The notes beneath the pieces were generated by a model. That model was not told the origin of the DNA, made no database searches, and saw only the letters and a list, made by a program, of their open reading frames with translations. DNA of 20,438 nt from Flammeovirgaceae bacterium UBA2786 (lineage in GTDB: Bacteria > Bacteroidota > Bacteroidia > Cytophagales > Cyclobacteriaceae), in the NCBI GenBank assembly GCA_002352225.1, contig DEIA01000021.1, positions 1 through 20,438 on the forward strand, in the 5' to 3' direction. Numbering within the stretch: the stretch's first letter is position 1; each line of letters starts with the position of its first letter. The position numbers and the translations under genes are program-made. This document shows, in pieces, positions 14,519 through 20,438 of the stretch.

Positions 14519-14651
14519 AAATGGTAAGAATTTATAATCGGGCCACGTAAAAAATTATATGCAAGGGGTGGGGTATCATGGCAGGAAAAGCATGAATGTT
14601 AGTAGTGGCAATCAGAAAAAAATTGAAACCAGAATCTGCCTATCTTGCAAA

Positions 14652-15560
14652 ATGAAATTTTTGATTTTAGTTCTACTGTCAGGTTCGGTTTGCGCACAAA
14701 CCTATATTCCCAGGTTTGATATTCAAGGCCATCGGGGAGCGCGTGGCCTTATGCCCGAAAACACAATACCCGCTTTTATAATGGCGCTTGATTCGGGCGT
14801 TACAACTGTTGAGTTAGACCTGGCGATTACAAAAGACAATCAGATAATCGTTTCGCACGAACCGTGGATGTCGGCCAGCATTTGCCTTTCACCGCAAGGC
14901 GATACGATCAAGACAAAAGACGAGCGTAAGTACAACATTTATAAAATGACCTATGCCGAAGTAAAGCAATGGGATTGCGGCTCAATGGGTAATGAAAAAT
15001 TTCCGCAGCAAAATAAACAAACAAGCATAAAACCTCTTTTGCAGGATGTTATTGTAGCGGTTGAAAACCACATTAAAAACTTTACCCGTTACGAAGTGGA
15101 TTATAACATTGAAATAAAAAGTCTGCCCGAAGGCGATAACAAGGTTCACCCCAAACCCGAAGTATTTTCCGACCTGGTTTATAATCTACTCGATCAATAT
15201 CTTCCGTTAGAGCGCGTGGTTATTCAATCGTTCGATTTCAGAGTGCTGAAATATTGGCATGAAAAATATCCTGAAGTACGCCTGGCTGCATTAGTAGAAA
15301 ATAAAAACTCAGTTGAAGAAAACCTAACCGACCTTGGTTTTGTGCCGTCAATCTATAGCCCATATTTCAAGCTGCTTACGCGCGAAGACGTAAAACTATT
15401 ACGCACTCAAAAAATCCGTGTAATTCCGTGGACAGTGAATGAAGAGAAAGACATGCTTTCAATGAAAGGCCTGGATGTGGACGGCTTTATTACCGACTAT
15501 CCTAACCGTGCTGCCAAATTCAAGCGTACATTAAACATTAAACCAAAAGGGCAGAAATAG
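14652..15560 (+). CDS. Glycerophosphodiester phosphodiesterase, secreted
   Basis: This 302-residue enzyme hydrolyses glycerophosphodiesters to glycerol 3-phosphate and an alcohol, recycling phospholipid head groups. The GDPD motifs are all present: H27 and R28 in GHRGARG, E36-N37-T38 in MPENTIPAF, E54 and D56 in VELDLAITKD and H69-E70 in VSHEPW; WTVNEEKDM and DGFITDYP close the TIM barrel. ATG 14652 gives a signal peptide (MKFLILVLLSGSVCAQ), placing the enzyme in the periplasm. The frame is open 31 codons further upstream to 14559, but those codons lie in repeat DNA and destroy the signal peptide, so the extension is rejected. The start overlaps the end of the second direct-repeat copy. Confidence 0.92.
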   Translation: MKFLILVLLSGSVCAQTYIPRFDIQGHRGARGLMPENTIPAFIMALDSGVTTVELDLAITKDNQIIVSHEPWMSASICLSPQGDTIKTKDERKYNIYKMTYAEVKQWDCGSMGNEKFPQQNKQTSIKPLLQDVIVAVENHIKNFTRYEVDYNIEIKSLPEGDNKVHPKPEVFSDLVYNLLDQYLPLERVVIQSFDFRVLKYWHEKYPEVRLAALVENKNSVEENLTDLGFVPSIYSPYFKLLTREDVKLLRTQKIRVIPWTVNEEKDMLSMKGLDVDGFITDYPNRAAKFKRTLNIKPKGQK

Positions 15561-15578
15561 ATGTGAGCTAAAGACTGT

Positions 15579-15629
15579 AAAGCGCAAAGCTAGTGAGTCC
15601 TCAATTTCTTCTTTACAGCTTTCCGCTTT
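15579..15629. repeat. Long hairpin in the gap before the PfkB kinase
   Basis: AAAGCGCAAAGCT (15579-15591) pairs with AGCTTTCCGCTTT (15617-15629) with one mismatch in 13, around a 25-base loop. It may serve as a terminator for the phosphodiesterase gene, though the T-tract after it is weak. Confidence 0.35.
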
Positions 15630-15674
15630 ATCGCTTTTCCCTTATCATTGCAGCCAAATTCTAAAATCACAAGT

Positions 15675-16682
15675 ATGTCAACCAACCAGCAAGCCCAATA
15701 CGATGTGTACGGAGTAGGAAATGCTTTAGTAGATATTGTTACCGAAGTAGATGTAGATTTCTTTGAAAAGAATGAAGTTGAAAAGGGGTTAATGACTTTG
15801 GTGGATGAAAAGCGCCAGTTGCATTTGATGAAAGCCATAGACATGAAACGCAGTAAAATGTCAGGTGGTGGGTCTGCCGGTAATACTGTAGTAGCTGTAA
15901 ACCAGTTTGGTGGCAAGAGTTTTTATTCCTGCCTGGTGGCAAAAGATGAATTGGGAAAATTCTTTCTGGAAGATTTAAAACGGAATGGTGTGGCTACCAA
16001 TATGGTTCATGAAAATTGCCCGGAAGGCCATACCGGCCGGTGTTTGGTAATGACAAGCCCCGATGCCGAACGCACCATGAATACCTTCTTGGGAGTGAGT
16101 TCATTTTTATCGCCCGAGCATTTGAATGAAAGTGCAATTAAAAATTCGCAATACGTTTATCTGGAGGGCTATCTGGTAACCAGCCCGAAAGGATTGGAGG
16201 CATTGAAAGAAGCAAAGAAGATTGCTGAGAAAAATAAAGTAAGCACGGCCCTTACTTTTTCCGATCCCAGCATGGTAAAGTATTTCTCTACTCAGATGCA
16301 AGAGATTGTTGGAGCCAGTGTGGATTTGCTTTTCTGCAATGAAGAAGAGGCCATGATTTTTACCGGAACAGATTCGGTAACTGAGGCGCGCGAAAAATTA
16401 AAGGAGGTAGCGAAACGTTTTGCCATTACACTCGGAGCCAATGGTGCGCTTATTTACGATGGCGATACGTTTATACAGATTGAACCGTATAAAGTTCGTG
16501 CTATCGACACCAACGGGGCAGGCGATATGTTTTCTGGCGCGTTTCTGTATGCGATAACCCACGGACACAGCTATGCCGAAGCGGGCAAACTGGCTTCATT
16601 GGCTTCTTCTAAAGTAGTTGCCCAATGGGGCCCTCGCCTGCAACCCGACCAGGTGAAGAAGGTGCTGGGCGATTTGGTATAA
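15675..16682 (+). CDS. PfkB-family carbohydrate/adenosine kinase
   Basis: This 335-residue kinase is of the ribokinase/PfkB type. The N-terminal part has GNALVDIVTEV (residues 15-25) and the GGGSAGNT substrate-binding motif (64-71); the second signature is DTNGAGDMFSGAFLYA (from residue 278) with catalytic base D284 and the anion-hole glycines. The closest resemblance is to adenosine kinases of Bacteroidota (GVGNALVD, MSGGGSAGNTV, GGKSFYSCLVAKDELG), which make AMP from adenosine; ribokinase or another sugar kinase cannot be excluded by eye. ATG 15675 is preferred to TTG 15648 as the start. It stands alone on the plus strand, with eight bases between its stop and that of the convergent hydrolase gene. 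Confidence 0.88.
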   Translation: MSTNQQAQYDVYGVGNALVDIVTEVDVDFFEKNEVEKGLMTLVDEKRQLHLMKAIDMKRSKMSGGGSAGNTVVAVNQFGGKSFYSCLVAKDELGKFFLEDLKRNGVATNMVHENCPEGHTGRCLVMTSPDAERTMNTFLGVSSFLSPEHLNESAIKNSQYVYLEGYLVTSPKGLEALKEAKKIAEKNKVSTALTFSDPSMVKYFSTQMQEIVGASVDLLFCNEEEAMIFTGTDSVTEAREKLKEVAKRFAITLGANGALIYDGDTFIQIEPYKVRAIDTNGAGDMFSGAFLYAITHGHSYAEAGKLASLASSKVVAQWGPRLQPDQVKKVLGDLV

Positions 16683-16690
16683 GACTCCGA

Positions 16691-17218
16691 TCAGACTGAA
16701 TGTTCAATGATTCGCTCACAAATGCTTTGCGCAATTTCATGCTTGGTGTACATTTCATGGCCTTCATTTTTATACAGGGTACGCATTAGGCCTAATTTTT
16801 TAAACCACCCATCGTTTGGTTTAAAGAGATCGTTTTCTCCATAAAACAAGTCAATGGTGGCGGATGGTTTTTGCGTTTCAAATCGAAGCCGTGTGGACGA
16901 TGCAACAAATAAATGTTGGCAAGGTAACCCTGCTGAACAAGCTTTCCAGCCAATGACACCTCCGATACTTATCCCCAACAGACCATAGATAGCTTCCCGT
17001 TCCAGTTCAACAAGGTTCCGCACAGCGGTATCTATTCCACCATTCGTAAAACTCTTGTGCACGACTTCCTTGTCATCTTCCTGCATGGAAATGTTACCAA
17101 GCTGCCGGCAATCATAAAATTTTGTAATAAAATATTTGTTCAGCAAGGATGTGTAATGAACTACCCAATCTGCTTTTGCGGCACCCCACAAATCGGAAAG
17201 TATAATTATCCGTTTCAT
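16691..17218 (-). CDS. Small alpha/beta hydrolase-fold protein
   Basis: This 175-residue protein has an N-terminal strand (MKRIIILSDLWG) leading to the oxyanion region, a nucleophile elbow GISIGG with S84, D130 in FYGENDLFKP, and H154 in NEGHEMY, in the right order for a Ser-Asp-His triad. It lacks a large lid and a signal peptide, so it is a compact cytoplasmic hydrolase; the substrate is unknown. It begins five bases after the decarboxylase stop, clearly the last gene of a three-gene operon (AhpD-like, decarboxylase, hydrolase). It might process an ester or amide of the decarboxylase product; that is speculation. Confidence 0.72.
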   Translation of the reverse strand: MKRIIILSDLWGAAKADWVVHYTSLLNKYFITKFYDCRQLGNISMQEDDKEVVHKSFTNGGIDTAVRNLVELEREAIYGLLGISIGGVIGWKACSAGLPCQHLFVASSTRLRFETQKPSATIDLFYGENDLFKPNDGWFKKLGLMRTLYKNEGHEMYTKHEIAQSICERIIEHSV

Positions 17219-17223
17219 TAGTT

Positions 17224-18651
17224 TTATTGCACTCTTTTCAAACAGCGATCAATCATCTCCAGGGCTTCATCAATTGTTTCCTTTTTTGTGCGAAAGGCTA
17301 ATATGGCTATTCGAATTACAAATCGCCCCTCAATGATTGATGAGCTTAAAAACACGGATCCGTCTTTATGTATTTCATCCATTAGCTTTCTGTTTTTCTC
17401 ATCGTCATGGGTTGAGAAGGGATACCAAAAATAGCTCACCGAGAGGTCAGGACTGGGGCCAAGGCAAAATCCTCTTTCTTTAAGCTTAATTCTAAAATAT
17501 TCTACCAGCAAAAGTTTTTCTTCCAAACAGGCAGTGAATGGGTCCAAGCCATGTACTTGTAGAGGCAGCCATACACGCAAACCTCTAAAATGTTTGGTAA
17601 GTTCGGGCGAAAGATTGGCCGGGCTTTTCAAGAGTTCTTCGTTGTGCCCGTCTTGCATATAGTTGGCCGTATAATAATGCGACTGAAGCGCGGCATTACT
17701 GTCTTTTATCAATACTGCCCCCACACCATACGGAAGAAATAAACTCTTGTGTGGATCAACAATCAATGAATCAGCTCGTTCAATTCCTTTAAACAGATCT
17801 TTTCTGGAGGTAAGAATAAAAAATCCTCCATACGCTCCATCTACATGAAACCATAGTTTGTGCGCATGGGCTATATCTGCGATAGCGTGAAGTGGATCAA
17901 TAGCCCCTGTGTCGGTGGTGCCCGCAGTAGCGATTACCAGGAATGGGCTTAACCCATCAGCTTTATCTTTTTCAATTAGCGCATCTAATGCATTTGGAAT
18001 AATTCTGTGTTGTTCGTCCATCGGAACATACCGAATCACAACATCTTCCAACCCGATGATGCGCAAAGCCTTTTGGGTGGAGTGATGTACCTGCTCACTC
18101 ATGTAAACAACGCTGGAAAGAATCTTGTCATTTTTTATTTTGTATTTATCCCGGGCAGCGGTAAGCGCAATCAGCGTTGAAACAGAACCCCCTGAAGATA
18201 AACATCCTACCGCACTTTTTGGAAATGAAAAAACAGATTTCAACCAATTGATTACTTCATTTTCAATTGTAGCCGCTCCCGGAGAAGCGTAGTAAGCACC
18301 GGAAAAAGGATTGGTTACGGCTACGATAAAGTCTGCAAGCGCAGAAGTGAAGACGCCACCTCCGGGAATATAACCTAAGTGTTTAGGCGAAGCAGCATTG
18401 ATTCCATTTTCAGCAACTTCCGTTTGATACTGCAGTAACAGTTGAGCCAGGGGGGATTTTTTATTTTTTATGGTTAAGTCCCCCACCTTGTTTTCACGAA
18501 AACCCTTTACCTGCCTCAATTCTGAAATAAATGCGTTGGCGTAACCGGCAACCTGATTCATCATTTCCGTTCTTTCACCTTCATTTATATCCAGTTCTCC
18601 GGAAGTAATTCCCAGATTTTTAAGTTTGTCTAAGATCGTTTCCATCGTCAT
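17224..18651 (-). CDS. PLP-dependent group II amino acid decarboxylase
   Basis: This 475-residue protein belongs to the pyridoxal-dependent decarboxylase family (aromatic amino acid, tyrosine, glutamate and diaminobutyrate decarboxylases). Visible motifs are SSGGSVSTL for phosphate binding, H190 in EQVHHSTQKA (stacks on PLP), D271 in FHVDGAYGG (pyridine nitrogen) and K302 in DPHKSLFLPYG (Schiff base). The usual HVDAA is HVDGA here. ATG 18651 is chosen, giving 11 bases after the AhpD-like stop; an in-frame upstream codon at 18705 would overlap that gene deeply. ATG 18645 is also possible. Substrate specificity is not readable by eye; an aromatic or other L-amino acid giving an amine is expected. 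It lies between a peroxidase-like and a hydrolase gene. Confidence 0.88.
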   Translation of the reverse strand: MTMETILDKLKNLGITSGELDINEGERTEMMNQVAGYANAFISELRQVKGFRENKVGDLTIKNKKSPLAQLLLQYQTEVAENGINAASPKHLGYIPGGGVFTSALADFIVAVTNPFSGAYYASPGAATIENEVINWLKSVFSFPKSAVGCLSSGGSVSTLIALTAARDKYKIKNDKILSSVVYMSEQVHHSTQKALRIIGLEDVVIRYVPMDEQHRIIPNALDALIEKDKADGLSPFLVIATAGTTDTGAIDPLHAIADIAHAHKLWFHVDGAYGGFFILTSRKDLFKGIERADSLIVDPHKSLFLPYGVGAVLIKDSNAALQSHYYTANYMQDGHNEELLKSPANLSPELTKHFRGLRVWLPLQVHGLDPFTACLEEKLLLVEYFRIKLKERGFCLGPSPDLSVSYFWYPFSTHDDEKNRKLMDEIHKDGSVFLSSSIIEGRFVIRIAILAFRTKKETIDEALEMIDRCLKRVQ

Positions 18652-18662
18652 AGAGCAGCGTG

Positions 18663-19100
18663 TTAGTCTAAGGGTGTCCTTGAGGTAATGGCAATTCTGT
18701 TCCACCCATTAATGGCCACTACCGACATGATTACAGCCGCCAGTTCTTTATCGGTCAAATGTTTTTTTGCTTCATCATAAATTTCATCCGATACCGGATT
18801 ACCTGCTATTAAGGTCATAGCCTCGGTAAGCGCGAGCACGGCTCTTTCCTTTTCAGTATAAAGATCTGTCTCTCTCCAGGCATCAAGCAAAAACAAGCGT
18901 TGTGCTATTTCACCTTCCCTCATGGCATCCCTCACATGCATATTAATGCAATAGGCACATCCGTTTATCTGTGATGCGCGGGTCTTTATTAATTCGTAAA
19001 GTTTTTTATCTAATCCACTTTCTGCAATATACTTTTCCAGGCCAAGCATGGCTTCATACGCTTTGGGATCGGCCTTTGATAATTTAAATCTCTCTTTCAT
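18663..19100 (-). CDS. Carboxymuconolactone decarboxylase/AhpD-like protein
   Basis: This 145-residue helical protein carries the AhpD-type redox motif NGCAYCINMH (C48, C51, H55), preceded by LYELIKTRASQI, as in alkylhydroperoxidase D-like members of the CMD family. Such proteins reduce peroxides or use the cysteine pair as a thiol-disulfide relay. It is the first gene of the operon with the PLP decarboxylase and hydrolase. The 126 bases upstream (19101-19226) hold no gene; a short ATCGT/ACGAT hairpin followed by CACC and seven T bases is at 19162-19185. A role in protecting against peroxide or dealing with an oxidised amine product is inference only. Confidence 0.88.
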   Translation of the reverse strand: MKERFKLSKADPKAYEAMLGLEKYIAESGLDKKLYELIKTRASQINGCAYCINMHVRDAMREGEIAQRLFLLDAWRETDLYTEKERAVLALTEAMTLIAGNPVSDEIYDEAKKHLTDKELAAVIMSVVAINGWNRIAITSRTPLD

Positions 19101-19223
19101 GATTATTATTAAGGTTGGTTCGCTGTTGTTCTTTCGGATAAATCAAAGGCAAAGTAAGTAAATCGTAATAACGATCACCTTTTTTTCGACTTACTGAATC
19201 AAAAACTATATGATGCTTATCTT

Positions 19224-19802
19224 CGCATCGAACTCCTTCAAAAATTTTACGAACCGGAGGGAGGAAATATCTTTATCGATGGAATCTCGCTAAACGAAAT
19301 TGAAACGGTATGGTGGCGTTCGCAAGTAGCCTCAGTACCCCAAGAGCCTAAAATTTTTAATGGAACCCTATTGTATAATATTGCTCTAAGTGATCAACAA
19401 GATGAACTTGAATCCGTTATAAAATTTAGTGAAGAATCAGGATTCGGCAAATTTTTTGAAACGCTACCTCAGGGATATTTAACTCTTGTGGGCGAGGAAG
19501 GCGTTAACCTATCAGGCGGACAAAAACAACTTGTTGTTTTAGCGAGGGCTCTGTTTCGTAATCCGAAACTTTTGTTATTGGATGAAGCTACTGCTGCCAT
19601 GGATCGCAAAACGGAGAAATTTGTAATAGATGTTTTGACGCGCGAAAAGGAAAAACGGATGACGATACTAGTAACTCACAGGATTACCACAGCCCGACAA
19701 TGCGATAGGATTGTAATTATCGAGAATGGAACAACCACAGCATTTGGCACACCAGAGCAACTTATGCTTACCCAAAATTTTTACAGCGAATCATTTGCAT
19801 AA
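19224..19802 (+). pseudogene. 5'-truncated remnant of a peptidase-type ABC exporter ATPase
   Basis: The frame is open from 19158, but recognisable ABC sequence starts only at about 19224: RIELLQKFYEPEGGNIFIDG, the part just after Walker A. The Walker A GxxGxGKST, the membrane domain and any N-terminal peptidase domain are absent. The rest is intact: Q-loop in VPQEPKIF, signature LSGGQKQ, Walker B LLLLDEATAAMD and H-loop THR, then a normal C-terminal end and stop at 19800-19802. The sequence resembles the ATPase domain of Bacteroidota C39-peptidase/bacteriocin exporters. Without Walker A it cannot bind ATP normally, so it is most likely a decayed gene fragment left by a deletion or rearrangement. 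Translation from internal TTG 19371 would yield only 143 residues. Confidence 0.82.
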
Positions 19803-19860
19803 ACGCTTGGCAAGTCAATAGTTATTTATGTGTAATATTGTATTCCTTAAAATCCCCGTT

Positions 19861-20438
19861 ATGTTTAAAAAATTAAGTTTAACCCTCTGGCTACTACTTA
19901 TCGCGGTTACCGCAGGTTTTAGCCAGGCCCGAAAGATTCAGTTTACGGAGTACGATCTGCCCAACGGACTGCACGTAATCCTGCATCAGGATAACAGCAC
20001 CCCCATTGTGGCTGTATCTGTATTGTATCACGTAGGTTCTAAAAATGAAGATCCAAACCGCACCGGCTTCGCGCACTTCTTCGAACACCTTTTGTTTGAA
20101 GGTTCGGAGAATATTAAGCGGGGCGAGTTCGATAAGTATCTTCAAAATGCAGGCGCTACCAACAATGCCAACACCTCAAACGATCGTACCTTTTATTATG
20201 AAGTGCTGCCGTCTAATCAACTGGAATTAGGATTGTGGATGGAGTCGGAGCGTATGCTACACGCCAAAATTGAAACCGTGGGCGTTGAAACCCAGCGCGA
20301 AGTAGTAAAAGAAGAAAAACGCCAACGCATAGACAACCAACCCTACATGTCTTTTCAGTCCGAAATATTTAAACGCGCCTATACACAGCACCCATATCGG
20401 TGGACACCCATCGGCTCAATGGACGATTTGAATGCCGC
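19861..20438 (+). CDS. M16 family zinc metallopeptidase (3' end outside window)
   Basis: The frame begins at ATG 19861 with a signal peptide (MFKKLSLTLWLLLIAVTAGFSQ) and runs to the end of the window, 192 residues. YDLPNGLHVILHQDNSTPIVAVSVLYHVGSK is the standard M16 N-terminal domain; zinc motif HxxEH is HFFEH with H72, E75 and H76, and the third metal ligand should be E151 or E152 in VVKEEKRQR. Members are periplasmic insulinase/pitrilysin-like peptidases, often encoded as pairs in Bacteroidota; a second M16 gene would be expected beyond the window. A -7-like TAATATTG at about 19832-19839 may promote it. Confidence 0.93.
   Translation, partial: MFKKLSLTLWLLLIAVTAGFSQARKIQFTEYDLPNGLHVILHQDNSTPIVAVSVLYHVGSKNEDPNRTGFAHFFEHLLFEGSENIKRGEFDKYLQNAGATNNANTSNDRTFYYEVLPSNQLELGLWMESERMLHAKIETVGVETQREVVKEEKRQRIDNQPYMSFQSEIFKRAYTQHPYRWTPIGSMDDLNA

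Larger units (their letters stand above)
14437..14651. repeat. Imperfect direct repeat pair flanking palindromic DNA
   Basis: TTGAAACCAGAATCTGCC is found at 14437-14454 and again at 14623-14640, each followed after 3 or 4 bases by TTGCAAAAT (14458-14466; 14645-14653). The two copies lie 186 bases apart and bracket a hairpin and a 22-bp palindrome. The downstream copy includes the phosphodiesterase start codon, so this gene's leader seems duplicated. This gene-free stretch (14375-14651) otherwise holds the AAAATCGATTTT palindrome at 14385-14396 and no plausible gene. It may be a dispersed repeat unit or a small non-autonomous element; no transposase is present. Confidence 0.6.

Noticed and set aside
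14559..14651. N-terminal extension of the phosphodiesterase by 31 residues
   Set aside because: The codons lie in palindrome/repeat DNA and would bury a good signal peptide that starts at ATG 14652.
19162..19186. Short hairpin followed by seven T bases as a terminator
   Set aside because: The stem is only five base pairs and no plus-strand gene ends just upstream of it.
19371..19802. Intact small ABC ATPase gene
   Set aside because: Walker A is absent and homology extends upstream of any usual start, so it is a truncated fragment.

Overview
The window reads as chromosomal DNA of a Bacteroidota bacterium, most likely from the Cytophagales. The signs are a C-terminal type IX secretion sorting domain, a GLPGLI-family protein paired with a large outer-membrane beta-barrel protein, TAnnTTTG-like -7 boxes, almost no Shine-Dalgarno sequences, an antitoxin/ParE-type module and M16 peptidases of the Bacteroidota type. 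I cannot name a genus. No rRNA, tRNA, CRISPR array or intact transposase gene was seen.

Layout. (1) 1-1409: three plus-strand redox genes, namely the end of a nitroreductase, an F420-dependent-NADP-reductase-like protein and a small divergent 4Fe-4S protein, the last two overlapping by ATGA. (2) 1445-4972: a secreted sugar dehydrogenase (GSDH/PQQ type) with Ig-like and sorting domains, then a secreted nucleotide pyrophosphatase/phosphodiesterase. (3) 4973-10514, minus strand: histidine kinase, OmpR-type response regulator, MFS transporter, antitoxin, frameshifted ParE-type toxin and GH37 trehalase, all in one direction with short gaps. (4) 10659-14310, plus strand and divergent from the kinase: GLPGLI protein and outer-membrane barrel protein, closed by a good terminator. 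(5) 14375-14651: a gene-free stretch built of palindromes and a 30-bp direct repeat, running into the start of a glycerophosphodiester phosphodiesterase gene. (6) 15675-16682: adenosine-kinase-like PfkB kinase. (7) 16691-19100, minus strand: AhpD-like protein, PLP decarboxylase and small alpha/beta hydrolase in a tight operon. (8) 19224-19802: 5'-truncated remnant of a C39-type ABC exporter. (9) 19861 to the end: start of an M16 zinc peptidase.

How parts may work together. The kinase/regulator pair faces the GLPGLI/barrel pair across a 126-base divergent promoter containing helically phased TTAACC repeats, the layout expected of an OmpR-family binding site. The same TTAACC-N4-TTAACC module occurs once more, just upstream of a promoter-like sequence for the secreted sugar dehydrogenase, so the local regulator may control several envelope and secreted genes. 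The MFS transporter and the cytoplasmic trehalase plausibly form a sugar uptake and hydrolysis pair into which a toxin-antitoxin module, now with a broken toxin frame, has been inserted.

I found no convincing wholly new multi-gene system. The best leads are the TTAACC candidate regulon, the toxin frameshift with retained antitoxin, the repeat-driven duplication at the phosphodiesterase start, and the decarboxylase operon of unknown substrate.
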